From assembly GCF_004664715.2 (NCBI RefSeq), contig NC_051072.1, forward strand, positions 34,753,642 through 34,817,641: a DNA stretch of 64,000 bases, given 5' to 3'. Shown in pieces: positions 1 to 10,822 of this stretch. How positions within the stretch are numbered: the first letter of the stretch is position 1; the number at the start of each line of letters is the position of its first letter. The notes below the pieces were generated by a model that had not been told where the DNA came from, made no database searches, and worked only from the letters and a program-made list of their open reading frames with translations. The stretch is from Peromyscus leucopus (lineage: Eukaryota > Chordata > Mammalia > Rodentia > Cricetidae). The position numbers were made by a program, and so were the translations under genes.

Positions 1-1439
1 GAGACCTGGACAAAATTAGTTCCCACATGGAGCTCTTGCTCTTTGAATAAATGCTTTAAAATTAAACCGTTTCTTCCTTACCCGCTGCCACGTTATATAA
101 CGGCTTTGCTACTCTCTTAGGCTTTGGATAAAAGAAGAAATATTTCTTTTATATTTTGTACTTTAGGGAATGGTAACTCAAATTTCATAAACAGCACAAT
201 TAGTACAAATGTCTTTTGGACAATCTGTGCTGTAATTTTGGAAATTGTATGCGAAGGAGAGTGAAAGGACCCAAGTCCCTTACATAGACAAAAACAGTTT
301 ATGTTTAAATTTCTAAAAGGTTGAAAAGATTTCTCCTTATGCTTACTTTATACTAGCAAAGTCCCTTGGCATGTCAAAGGCCACAAAAGTAATTTTTAGC
401 TTAGGTACAAAACGTGCTTTGGGCCTGTTTTATATGAGACTCTCTGGTTTTAGTGTTGCATTTAAAAAAAAAAGAAGAAGAATGTGAAAAAAACTATCTC
501 CATGATTTTTTTTTATTGGCTCAAAGTTAGTAGTGATTTATTTTTAAATTTCAATCCTTAACTCTAGGGAAATGCCTTTTTAATTCTACTGCAATTTTTG
601 TTTAAGACATGAAATAATCCCTCCATGTTTTTAAACATGAAGAAAGATGAAACCCCATTACCTTGCCAATGACTTTATTACTTTATTTATATTATATAGG
701 TGTTAAGTGAAAACCATACAAATAAGAAACAGCATCAGGCTTTCACAACCTCAGAAGAAAGGGCACTGTGGTAAGGGTCGCAAGGTGTATTTAAGTTTGT
801 GACAAGAGCAAATGACCCTGGAACCTGTTTTATTAGATGACAGATAGGAAAAAGTGCTCTATTTGTTGTCACGTAAGAATGCTGTTGCTAGCAAAAGAGG
901 GAGATTTCAAAGCTGAGGGAATATAAAACTTCCGTAGAGTGAACCCTGCAAAACTCTGCCTCGCTGCACAGCTCCACCACCATAAAGCAGTCAGACAGTG
1001 AGATCTCCTCGGTCAGAACGATGACATAATGTTTATAAATATTTATGTGCACACTGAACTCTTCATTACCAGGAAATACAGCTGTGGTATAGAAGAGGAA
1101 ATTGAAACCTGATTGGAAGCTTCACTGTGCCAATTACAAGGCTCAGCAATCCTGCAGAAGTTACCTACTCAACTCCTCTGGTCCTGCTTCTCTGGAAAAT
1201 AGAAAACATCCTATCTATCTCATAGGAATGAAGGAAGGCAATACAAGTGTCTTGGGAACTAAAGGAAGCTATAAAGATATATGAATGTAAATGTACAGTG
1301 TTAGTGTTACTGAGTAGGGCTCTTACTATAAATTGTATGTATAACATTTCAGTAAATAAAGTGAGTCTATTATATAGCAAAATTAATTAGGTTGTTTGTA
1401 TAATTTAATACTCTTCAAATATCACTACTTAATTTCTAA
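1..1439. other. Unique AT-rich non-coding stretch
   Basis: No repeat family or coding exon is recognised. The sequence is AT-rich with short A and T runs. Frames of 60-71 codons on both strands overlap each other and have no recognisable motif, so I do not call them genes. Confidence 0.5.
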
Positions 1440-1659
1440 AAAGATTTGTTTATCTTATTTTATGTGTCTGAGTGTTTTGCCTGCATGTATGTATGTGCAT
1501 CACATGTGTACTGGTTCCTGTGGAGGTCAGAAGAGAGCCTTGGATCCTCTGGAGCTGGAGTAACAGGTGATTGTGAGCAACCACTTGCTGGGAACTGAAC
1601 CCAAGTCCTCTTGCAAGAGCAACATATGCTCTTAACTGCTGAGCCAATTCTCCAGCCCC
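1440..1659 (-). mobile_element. B2 SINE, nearly full length
   Basis: Read on the minus strand it starts with the tRNA-derived head (ggggctggagaattggctca), passes the RNA polymerase III box regions, and continues into the B2 body with the 'cagaagagagccttggatcc' segment seen on the plus strand. It ends in an A-rich AAATCTTT-like tail at 1440. Non-autonomous retrotransposon copied by L1 machinery. Divergence from the consensus I remember is modest. No clear target-site duplication was found. Confidence 0.92.
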
Positions 1660-2179
1660 TAATGTTACTACTTCTTGAAGCAGAGACTACCTGGAGACAA
1701 ACTCTCACTAGATAATGTTGCACAAAATTTAAAGTAATTGTAGCTGTGATCATCAGTTACTTTAAGGTGCTATGGGGTCAAACAGCATGACAGTTTGACA
1801 AGGTGAGATAAGGGAAGGAGGACCGGAAACAGAATAACTTTGCTGGTTTGTTTATATCTGAAAGGAGACAATAGCCACGAGAAGGTGAGAACAAGTCTAT
1901 CATTCTATAAATGGTTATAGGGAAATATCAAATAACAGAGCCACAATTAATATGGATATATAATAAATTCTCTGATCCATGACGATACTCCAGCCCCAGT
2001 TTCTAGAGCGACAAGCAACATAAATATGTAGGCATGTTAAGCTTTAATGTATTCAGGATTTCTGCTTAAAAGTTAAGACTAAAATGCCAAGTTGAATCGG
2101 ATCCATTAGCCTTATGTACCTGTTAATTAATATTTAGATAGAACGCCACTTTCAAAGCCTAAGATCAAGAGCTCTGTTC

Positions 2180-2325
2180 TGCCTGGCAGTGGTGGCGCAC
2201 TCGGGAGGCAGAGCCAGGCAGATCTCTGTGAGTTCGATGCCAGCTTGGTCTACAGAGTGAGATCCAGGACAGGCACCAAAACTACACAGAGAGACCCGGT
2301 CTCAAAACAACAACAAACAAACAAA
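2180..2325 (+). mobile_element. B1 SINE with a 5' internal deletion and target-site duplications
   Basis: 7SL-derived B1: 'ggcagtggtggcgca' runs directly into 'ctcgggaggcagag', so the usual 'cgcctttaatcccagca' block is missing. The rest of the body and a CAA-rich tail are present. The 10-bp duplication agctctgttc flanks it at 2170-2179 and 2326-2335, which marks insertion by target-primed reverse transcription. The deletion lies just 3' of the A-box region, so the copy is probably transcriptionally weak. Confidence 0.93.
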
Positions 2326-2399
2326 AGCTCTGTTCCATATAGGAGATGAAATCTTCCAGTTTTCCTTTCTTTTTTGAATTATCTTTAATTTTTTCTTCC

Positions 2400-2400
<1 letters not shown>

Positions 2401-2443
<43 letters not shown>

Positions 2444-2602
2444 GTGTGTGTGCATGCACACATAAGTGTCATAGACTGCTTGGGGAGGTCAGAGGACAAC
2501 TTGTGGGAGTTCTCGCCTTACACTATGTGGGTCCCAAGGATTGAACTCAGGTCATTAGGCTTGGTGGCAGGAGTCTTAGTCACTGAACCATCGAATCAGC
2601 CC
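2401..2602 (-). mobile_element. tRNA-derived SINE (B3/B2-like) with (ATTT)n tail array
   Basis: On the minus strand the unit starts at the 'gggctgattcgatggttca' head, carries the 'caagttgtcctctgacctcc' body typical of rodent tRNA-derived SINEs, and ends in a pure (AAAT)n array at 2401-2443. The A-rich SINE tail probably seeded that tetranucleotide repeat. Exact subfamily was not assigned. Confidence 0.8.
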
Positions 2603-3440
2603 ACTTCCTTTCTTTTTTAATTTTCAAAGATAGCTGTCTTTCTCTTATTCTTATAAGTGGATACACTGTTATGGGTGCCCTAGAGTTTGGATAACACATT
2701 TAAAGGATAACATTAGGAATGTAGGTGACGGTGGCCCAGTTTTTAAGCAAAATGACCACAGTCATTCTGTCCATCCATCATCCAGAAATGCATTCCTTGC
2801 TCTTGGGAGCCAAGACCTATGTCAAGGTGTAGAATTTGTATCTAGATTTCTCATTACCTGGGAATGAATGGGCTAACTATGTTCTACCTATGGTCTGAGG
2901 GCTAGAGGTATCTGCCCTTTGTTTATTTTCTATGTATATCTAAGTCAAGGACTGGAAAATACCAAGAACAAAAAGATAGGATAGATACTTAATAATGCTA
3001 TGGGTAGGTTTAAAACTTTTTCAGTTTCTGCCTGGGCAAGTAGAAACACTAGGATCACAGACTATGGAAGCCATTATAAGGGTAAGGAGTATGACCATAA
3101 AAATAAATCTGTCCTATTGCTTTCTATTATATTTTAAAATAGTATCTTTTACCCCAAAATGCTTGGGATTAAATTATTTTATGTTTCAGATAGTTTAGAA
3201 TTTTGAAATATTTGCACAATGAGGTAGCTGGGGACAGGGCCCAAATCTAAACTCAAATCTATTTCTATTTTATACATACTTGATGCACGGCCTGAAGGTG
3301 ATTTTGTACAATGCCACGGCACTTGTATCTTAGCCTATCCAATGTGGTCAGGGTGTGGAATTTTCCCCTTGTGGCATCATGATGGCACTCAAAAAGTTTC
3401 TGACTGTGGAGATTTAAATCTATTGTTGGCTGTGATGTAT
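2603..3440. other. Unique non-coding stretch
   Basis: Low-GC sequence with no repeat family I recognise. A 67-codon frame at 2995-3198 is AT-rich and has no motif. Confidence 0.4.
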
Positions 3441-3456
3441 AAAAAATGAAAATGAG

Positions 3457-3630
3457 AGCCGGGCGGTGGTGGCGCACGCCTTTAATCCCAGCACTTGGGA
3501 GGCAGAGGCAGGCGGATCTCTGTGAGTTCGAGGCCAGCCTGGTCTCCAAAGCGAGTTCCAGGAAAGGCGCAAAGCTACACAGAGAAACCCTGTCTCGAAA
3601 AAAACCAAAAAAAAAAAAAAAAAAAAAAAA
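3457..3630 (+). mobile_element. Full-length, young-looking B1 SINE with 16-bp target-site duplications
   Basis: Intact head gccgggcggtggtggcgcac, the A/B-box regions, the 'caggaaaggcgcaaagctac' 3' body and a 25+ nt A tail. The duplication aaaaaatgaaaatgag occurs at 3441-3456 and 3626-3641, overlapping the tail. The few differences from consensus and the intact tail suggest a recent insertion. The 3' body variant is one I associate with cricetid rodents. It is a likely candidate for presence/absence polymorphism. Confidence 0.96.
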
Positions 3631-3641
3631 ATGAAAATGAG

Positions 3642-4295
3642 GGGAAAGTGTCCAGTTGTGTTAACCACGTGGTTGCAGAACAAATGGCCTTTTAAGTAGG
3701 AGATTAAAAACATGCACTGGTTTAGAAAATGCACCAGTAGAGAAAGCCATGAGGCAGAAGGTAGCCGCTACATGATTACCTACCATCCAAGACCCACTCT
3801 CCAAACTACTCCTGGACTCTGTATATTGTATCTGTGTGTATCTACTCACCTCCAAAAATCCAAACTGTTGTTTGCAGAGGGGTCAACTGTATATATTGAT
3901 TTATTGTATATATTTTCAGAAAATAGACACAAAACAACTACCATTCAGACTTCCACAACCTGTCCACTATTTTTGATCATGTTATCTTAAACGTGTTTTA
4001 ACAGCAATATATAGGAACTAACTGTAATTTTTTTCAGGTGTTGCATGGTATTCTATTGTACAGAGGTAATACAGTTAATCTAACCAGTTCCCTACTGAGA
4101 GATACTTAGGCTTTTCACGAGTTGTTACTATGTCAGCAACATTTCAATGGACACCTATCTGCATAAAGTTTTGTGTATTTTCTTCAAGTGTATCTCTAGA
4201 GGAAATAGAAAGTATTGTATTTTTGTCTCTAACATGCTTACATAATCTGTTCTAGCAAATGACTGGAAATCACAGATCCATAATTTAAAAGGTAT
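3642..4295. other. Unique non-coding stretch
   Basis: No recognised repeat or exon. A 92-codon plus frame (3712-3990) and overlapping minus frames have no identifiable motif. Confidence 0.4.
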
Positions 4296-4297
4296 GG

Positions 4298-4390
4298 TAC
4301 AGCTTGGCATGGTGGTATTAGCCTGTAATCTCAGAAATTGGGACATAAATATAGGAGCCCTTCTTGCCTCGGAACAAACAAATAAACAAA
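4298..4390 (+). mobile_element. Degenerate B1/proto-B1-like head fragment
   Basis: 'agcttggcatggtggtatta' and 'gcctgtaatctcag' resemble the first third of a B1/PB1 element, followed by diverged sequence and an A-rich (AAAC/AAAT) end at 4375-4390. Old and truncated; the assignment is tentative. Confidence 0.45.
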
Positions 4391-4400
4391 AACAGCCATG

Positions 4401-4410
4401 ATGACGTCAT
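4401..4410. promoter_or_regulatory. Palindromic CRE-type site ATGACGTCAT
   Basis: The full CREB/ATF octamer TGACGTCA lies inside a 10-bp perfect palindrome. Full CREs are rarer than chance in methylated mammalian DNA because of the CpG. A sequence match only; nothing here shows binding. Confidence 0.35.
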
Positions 4411-4962
4411 GTGTACTGTTGGATGTACTCTGCGTCTGGAGCTACTATAATTTATACAGTTACCATTAACGACAACAAAATAGAGCTGAAACTCTGTGTT
4501 ACCAAACAACATGAACTCACTGAGAAAGTCATAGTCATTGCTATAGAATCGTCTATAAGAATGATCTCGAGAGCTGGAAGTGAGCCCAGTGTCTATAATT
4601 GGAACCACACAAGAGTGTGTTGTCAGTGTTTGAACAGTAAGTTTCATCTGGAAACCTATCTGAATCAGCTTGTAAAAATCTCAAAACCTAGACATTTGTT
4701 CACTCCCCCCATGCAAGGGTCAATGAGAAGTATATCTCAAATGTATACACGTTTTCCCCCATCAAAAGTAGTGAGAAATCATTCATGGAGGTGTTCGAGT
4801 TATATGATGTGATTGATTGGCTTCATCATTTATCATGGGTGCACTTAAACTGGTCTAAGGCCTAGAGGATACATGAAAGTCTTAGGTCCCACTTTAATTG
4901 ATGAAGCTACCACCCTATGGATACCCATAGAGAGGAAGCAATAACAGTTGGCTGAAAAAGGA
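4411..4962. other. Unique non-coding stretch with a 133-codon open frame
   Basis: A plus frame runs 4411-4812 without a stop. The predicted peptide has no recognisable domain, signal peptide or repeat, and the start lies directly after an old SINE fragment. I treat it as a chance frame. Confidence 0.35.
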
Positions 4963-5127
4963 GTTAGCCGATGGTGGGGGTGCATGCCTTTAATCCCAGT
5001 ACTCAGGAGGCAGAGGCAGGAGGATCTTTGTGAGTCTGAGGTCAGCCTGGTCTACAGAGTGAGTTCCAAGACAGCCAGGTCTGTTATTACCTGGAGAAAC
5101 CTGTCTCAAAAAAAAAAAAAAAAAAAA
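4963..5127 (+). mobile_element. B1 SINE with 20-nt A tail
   Basis: Recognisable body: 'gcatgcctttaatcccagta', 'ggaggcagaggcaggagga', 'cagcctggtctacagagtga' and 'acctgtctc', then 20 A residues at 5108-5127. An extra segment (ctgttattacctg) sits near the 3' end. No convincing target-site duplication was seen. Confidence 0.93.
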
Positions 5128-6260
5128 GTTATCAAAATAAGCCAAACTCAAATCAAATGAGGCCTATAAATCTACTTTTTTTCTACACAGTAGTGTGAAT
5201 TTGGGTCTTTTAGAGCATAGAATCAGGTTACCTAACTCCTTATCTCTAAAAGGTGCTGAGAGTAAACCATGGCGCCCAGGAAGTACTACATGCATCTGGA
5301 CTGCCACCACTCTGTGGCCTCTGTGACCCCAGTATTGAGAGCAGGCCTCGAGAAATAGGAGTGTTTCCTAGGACACAAACACAGAAAGGTGATGGAGGAT
5401 GGGGAGAACCTGACGGTAGAAAGTGACACTAATTAGCACATCTATCCCTTTCTCAAATGAACAATGAACACGTTATCTCCAAGAAAGAAGATCAGAGCAC
5501 ATTCGTCAGATTTCTAGATTAAGGTTTGGTTTTCCAAGCCCTGCCCCCCCCCCCCCCCGACTTTGGCATGGTAAAAATACATCTTGAAACTCTTATTCAA
5601 GAACTGAAAAATTGAAGTTAGTCTGCTTTGTGTGAAAAATAGCATTTCCCCATAGGAGCCAGCACAGAAAATCATACAGTCCTCTAACAACCAAGATGAG
5701 GTTTCACTTTGTTTTCTCATCCAATTTATGAATTTCATGGAAAATAAACTCGTACAGAATAAAAAGTGAAGGATATAAAACTGACTTTAAAATGCAGCCC
5801 GGATATTTCATATCCTCGATAATTGATTACCACGAAAATCCTGGAAGTAGATGGCAAGATCTTCTCCAGCAAGAATTTGTCTTATTTTTTAATGTTCCAA
5901 GACTCCCTATGTGAGCCCTGTAATTGTTTTTCTTCTCTGAAGTCTGCAGATGAGAGACGGTAGCTATGTGGGCTGCTTCCCACCACAGTTGGGAAAACTG
6001 CAGAAGACTAAACCTCTTCCCCAACGGGCCTGGTGAAGACCACAAGGACCTCTTCAGCAAGTGTGTGTGTGACCTGCCCCCATCTCCATAACAGGAGCTG
6101 AAATTCAGGTGGCATCCCTCTATAGGAGACTCTCTGTATAGGAGGGTCTTGACTCACACCAACTAGTAATGCAGAGTAAACTCATTCAGTATTTGTGTCT
6201 GCCTTTTGGAAAGACTTTAGCCTTTGAGAAAGACTATAAAAGGCAGTTCCCTCCTCTTCA
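5128..6260. other. Unique non-coding stretch with a 15-nt poly-C run
   Basis: Contains C15 at 5544-5558, which is not attached to a SINE I can recognise. Otherwise no repeat family or exon was identified. The 74- and 77-codon minus frames are unremarkable. Confidence 0.45.
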
Positions 6261-6333
6261 CTGGCAATTGAACCCAGGGCCTTGAGTGTTGTGTTGGGTA
6301 GTAGCCCCACCACTGAGTTACATCTTCAACTCC
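6261..6333 (-). mobile_element. ID/B4-type SINE fragment
   Basis: On the plus strand 'attgaacccagggccttgag' and 'ccaccactgagttacatc' match the reverse complement of the alanine-tRNA-derived ID core (the 'gtagctcagtggtagagc' type head). No B1 half or A tail is left, so this is an old fragment. Confidence 0.75.
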
Positions 6334-7424
6334 ACCATGCTAGTTTTAAGCACATCCATAAACCCAAATGATAGGCTGGTATTTAATCGTATTTCTTTAT
6401 AATGTAAGCAGTCTTTGTACAGCACTTTGGCAATCAGACACTGAAATCTGATCTAACATGCTCACGCTATAGAACTCATTATAAAGTCACCCTGTTATAG
6501 AGAAAAAGCACTGGTTATCTGTTCTGTAAAACATGGGAGCTGTTATTTATTGACAACCAATATTCCTTGGAGGCCTAACACTTTTCAGAACCTTTCATGA
6601 GGAGATTCTTGCCAGAAAAGGGAAGCCGTATTTATTAGAAATGTGGTGCGCCCTTTACCTCCTACCCACAGCACCTATTCTTGAAGCTGGAGAAGACAGA
6701 TAATCCTCTTTTCAGACACAAGAGTTCCTTAACAATGAAAGCTAGGCACCATGTCTTCTGGCAGCGGCTTCCCCCAAACCTTGAAGAGTCATTGGACTGA
6801 ATCTTGTACATCATACAAACATTTTTCTCTAGCACTTAAGAAAATTATACAACAATTACAAAGACAATACTTATAACGCTGAGATGGGGGTCACTGCATT
6901 GAAATATAGTAAGCCTCAGGGAGCTCGGAGAAAGGTAGGCTGTTGGGCCTTGAATGAAATGGGCCATGCACTGTGCACTTTGGGATTCTAGTTTTCTGGT
7001 TTTCTTGTGTCTGTCCTCACTGTTGTTCTGTCTGCTAGTAGGTCACGTGACCGCCAATGTACCTGACTATAGCAACTCACCCTTCTTCTTCCAGCTTCCT
7101 GCTTCTCATCTATTGTGGGTTTGGCAGCAGGATTACCCAACATTTTGGAAATCTGTCTAAAAATAGAGCAACCGGACTGACATTATTCATCTGTCTAGCT
7201 GTTTAAAAAGCCAAAAGTCCAATAATGATTATCATTGTGGGGAACAAAGACAAATTCATATTGTGCCAGGACAAGGGCCATAAACTGATATTAACTGTAT
7301 GATAATTACTGGGCAAACTATTTTAAAAGTTCTAAAATAATACCTCCCCTCAAAGGGACACATTTCATGTGCAATAATCTCTCCTTAGATAGATAACTAA
7401 CTACAAAAACCCATAAAATAATGC
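6334..7424. other. Unique non-coding stretch
   Basis: No repeat assigned. Includes the palindromic E-box listed separately at 7041-7052. A 68-codon frame at 6954-7160 starts MKWAMHCALWDSSFLVFLCL and has a hydrophobic run like a signal peptide, but it has no homology I know and no exon signals. Confidence 0.4.
7041..7052. promoter_or_regulatory. CLEAR/M-box-type E-box GGTCACGTGACC
   Basis: A 12-bp perfect palindrome containing the full GTCACGTGAC decamer recognised by MiT/TFE (TFEB, MITF) and USF bHLH-zip factors. It lies in otherwise CpG-poor sequence. A motif match only; activity is not shown. Confidence 0.4.
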
Positions 7425-7560
7425 TTTGTTATAATAGTGAAAAGCTGGAAGGAGACTAGGTGTCTATTAACTGGACACACTGGTTTACTGAGTTTTGCCA
7501 TAGCCACATAACACTGTCATGAAACAATGATATTTGGATCTAAAAATTAGTAATGAAGAG
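7425..7560 (+). mobile_element. Ancient L1M-like fragment
   Basis: 'aatagtgaaaagctggaagg' followed by 'ggtgtctattaactggacac' resembles the 3' part of ORF2 of old mammalian L1M elements, which usually reads 'gtggaaacaacctaaatgtccatcaactg'. Heavily diverged, with no open frame. Confidence 0.45.
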
Positions 7561-8559
7561 ATATGTTACTGTTATCCTGGGAAAACAGAAATTAATTTAT
7601 AGATAACAATTATATTTAAAATTTGTGTGTGGGTGTAGAAGTTTTCAATATAATAAAAAAATACAGTTAGTAGTCAATTTTATTATAATTTCAAGTTATT
7701 TATCTTTTATTGGCATTTTCTAACCTTTCAAAGGATATTACTGTTTTAATTTAATTGAAGCTTAAACCAGCTTAGACATGATAAATTGTCATTCAAATTA
7801 TGTCTTTTCTCTCCAAACATTCCCCTTCATGATAATAAGGACACATACAATTATTAAATGATAAGGTTAAGCCAAATGAGAGAATCCCAAAGTAGATGAC
7901 AGCTATCAGCCACAAGGACAGGAAGAAAAGTGGATGGTGTGGTGTTTATGGCTATGATGGACTTGGTAACATTCTGTAACTGGATACACAGTGACAATCA
8001 GATACACAGCTGGTTGGTGGCATGCAGTGCTATTTACTAGAGAAAACGAAAAGAACAAAGAGACAAGAGTGAGCAAAAACAGACTCACGCCTGTGTGCCT
8101 CTAACTTTGAGCACCTGTGGGATGTCTAGTAGGGCACTGGGCAGACCAAGGGACCATCTGCACGAGAGTAGTGCCACCAGCCAGGGAAGGGCATGTGGGC
8201 TCATTAGGAGACTGGTCCAGTGGTTCGATACCAGAGGACTGAATGCTGGGGAACTGTCAGCATATATGAACCAGCAGGGGAGAACAATCCCCATAGGAGA
8301 CCCACCAGGGGCCACAGGCTGGTGAGTAGGGTGTCAAAGGCTGTGAAAGGGGGAAATAAGAGGAACGGGGACTGGATGACGACAAGAAAGATAGAGAAGG
8401 CCAAAGAACAAGACGATAAGGACTAGAAAGTGCCCTCCAAATGTGAACTGAAGACATGATCTTCTCTAAAGCAGGGGCAGGAAGAAGAGCTGCCTTTGGG
8501 GTGGAGGGAAGATGAGTGAGGGCTGACAGTGAGGTGACAGTGTTTTTAGAGCTGTAGCT
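7561..8559. other. Unique non-coding stretch
   Basis: AT-rich to about 7.9 kb, then GC-richer (8.08-8.55 kb) with overlapping frames of 66-121 codons on both strands. None has a recognisable domain. The composition change without stops on either strand is typical of GC-rich non-coding DNA. Confidence 0.35.
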
Positions 8560-8635
8560 GCAGACATAGCTCAGCGGTGGCGGCGCTGTGACCAGCATGG
8601 AAAGGCCCCACCCCTGCTTCAAAACAAGAAGAAGA
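8560..8635 (+). mobile_element. ID SINE, degenerate
   Basis: 'gacatagctcagcggtgg' matches the ID/tRNA-like head. The rest is diverged (ggcggcgctgtgaccagcat, aaggcccca), ending in an A/AG-rich tail (aaaacaagaagaagag). Confidence 0.65.
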
Positions 8636-9580
8636 GTGCCTGAAAAAGCTTATGTTTCAAGCAATCACAATCATGTTCAACAAAACAGCAGCAAAATGTC
8701 ATGCCTTTTTCTCTTAATTTTTTCTTATACTTTATAATAATCAAAGGCCCAACACATGAAAACACAGAAATCTAAGACATCCAGTAATTTTGAACTTTTA
8801 GGGGAAGGCTGAAGGCTAAAAATTAAACAAGCCTTGAAATATAAAAACATTTTCAATGAGACAAGTTCACTAAGATATCTTAAAGCAGGGCAATGTAATG
8901 CATAGCCAAGTCAAATACACACATTATCTTGACAAATTAGACACAATTTCAATGTTAGTAGGGGAGCAGCAGGAACCCAATGGTTCATGGATGTGGCTGC
9001 TTTACCACCAGAGTCCCAAGGATCTGGAAAAGAATGAGTTTTGTGGAGGGGCTGGCTTATTTCATACATGGAACGTTTAAAGACTCCCTTCTTACTGCTT
9101 GAGTATATTTTATGCCTTTAAAAAAAAAAAAACTTTGTGTATGTCTTAGTGTCTTTAGTAACTATGTATTTACAAACCGGGCATGCGTTTTCCACCCTAG
9201 CTTGTATTTTTTTAAACGCTGAAGTATTAACAAAAGCACTGTTAGGTACTCAACAGCCTGAATTCCCCAGTTAAGCAGAGGAGGCCAAATCGTATCATAC
9301 TTTTCTGGTAACTGCTCATGGCAGAGTTTCAACTCCTCTCCTCTTCCTGTGGACTTCTGTACAGTTGGTTTTTCTTTCCATGTCTATCTTAGAAAGATGG
9401 ATTTTTCAAAAATTAAAAACATGTGACAACAGTCAGTTCAGCGCATTTGCCAAGAGCAAAATGCAGTGTGAACAAAGAGTAAGATTAATTAATTAGGTAC
9501 ATACTCCGATGAATCAGAAAGAATTATCTCAACAGACAAGAACAAGTTGGTCTCTTTTTCCAGCAAAAAAACAAAACCAA
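8636..9580. other. Unique AT-rich stretch
   Basis: No repeat family or exon was recognised. An A12 run lies at 9120-9132. Confidence 0.4.
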
Positions 9581-9717
9581 ATTATATATATATATATGTA
9601 AAACTATAGTTATATAGTTTATATGTATACACACATAAAGGTGTGTGTATATATAGTTACATATATAAAACTATATATATGTAGTATATATGTATATCTA
9701 TGGACACACATATATTT
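9581..9717. repeat. Imperfect (TA)n/(TATG)n low-complexity tract
   Basis: About 135 bp of alternating TA with TG, CA and GTATA interruptions, including several self-complementary blocks such as atatatatatat. It probably decayed from a longer dinucleotide array and can form cruciforms. Confidence 0.85.
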
Positions 9718-10390
9718 CTGCCTTAAGTGTATCTATCTTAACGAACTCCACTATAAATATGTAATAGGATAATGATCTCTGAATTTTGTCCACTGATCAT
9801 TTTTCTCAAGGGCCTAGAATATCCCAGAGTAAGGAAGTTCTAAGAACTTTTTTGTTGTTGTTTCAATAACAAAAATGACATGGCTAAAACTTTTGATTGG
9901 TAACATGGGCTGGGTCATTTCAAATACTTAAATTGAGATGAAATTTACATTTGTTTCAGGAGTAGATCTGAAAAAAAAGTGTGTTGTAATGTTGACATGC
10001 ATGTCCAAGGATGCATCTAGTTTGTATTTTGTAGCCATGGATGAAGCCTGAGAGGACACTCCGTCCAAATGATAGCAAATGTGGTCATGAAAAACCTCAA
10101 GTTTCTGTTTTCTATTGAAAGAGGTAGGAGATAATCAACCATGACAAAATGGCTGTTAAGGGTAAATGATTTGGATTATAACTGTTAGATTCTTCTAATA
10201 ATGAGGTTTGGAAATGTGGGTTTATCCCATGGCTCTGTTGCCCATTTCATGTGGGTACAGAAGGTGGATGCTTTGAGGAAAGCCTTGAAAAGAGTTTTGG
10301 CTCCAGCTTCCTTTTCCCCTTTCCCTTCCTGAGGATGAAATCCAGGGCCTGATGCATGCTGGGTAAACAAATGTTCCCTCTACTTTGAGG
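9718..10390. other. Unique non-coding stretch
   Basis: No recognised repeat or exon. Confidence 0.4.
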
Positions 10391-10554
10391 TTTTTTGTTT
10401 TTTTGTTTTTTGTTTGTTTGTTTGTTTTTCAAGACAGGATTTCTCTGTGTAGTTTTGGTGCCTGTCCTGGAACTCGATCTGTAGACCAGGCTGTCCTCGA
10501 ACTCACAGAGATCCACCTGCTTCTGCCTCCTGAGTGCTGGAATTAAAGGCGTGC
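10391..10554 (-). mobile_element. B1 SINE, 5'-truncated
   Basis: Plus-strand T-rich tail (TTTTTTG/TTTG)n, then 'caagacaggatttctctgtg', 'ctgtcctcgaactcacagag' and 'tgctggaattaaaggcgtgc'. The expected ccaccaccgcccggc head is absent, so the 5' end is truncated. The 'ttggtgcctgtcctggaact' variant also occurs in the 2180 copy. Confidence 0.93.
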
Positions 10555-10699
10555 TCGAGGCTTCTTAATGCCTACTTCTTCCCACTCCAAGGTTTGTAGT
10601 TGAGATGGGGGATGGGGAAGATGAGGAGGGGAGGAAAGGAAAGAGATACTACATTATTTATTGATATTTGGTCTTTAGTCATGAAACCTCTACTTATTT

Positions 10700-10822
10700 A
10701 AATTTTCTTTTCATTTTATATACCAACCATAGTCCCCCCTCCCTTCTCTCCTCCCACCTCCTTGCCCCCCCCGAACCCACCCCCATCTACTCCTTCAAAA
10801 GGGTAAGGCCTCCCATGAAATC
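10700..10822 (-). mobile_element. Rodent L1 5'-region fragment
   Basis: C-rich plus-strand run (cctcccttctctcctcccac), then 'caaaagggtaaggcctccca', a motif I recognise from the 5' UTR/leader region of rodent L1 (Lx-type) elements in reverse orientation. No ORF remains. Confidence 0.5.

Noticed and set aside
6954..7160. 68-codon frame with a signal-peptide-like start
   Set aside because: A hydrophobic run alone is weak evidence; no downstream domain or exon structure.
8309..8322. CTCF-like 'ccaccaggggcca'
   Set aside because: Lacks the fifth G and the following GCGC-type context of the core; weaker than the site at 33952.
8090..8330. Possible SINE or small gene between the ID and unique DNA
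   Set aside because: No consensus blocks aligned; frames on both strands overlap and none has a recognisable motif.
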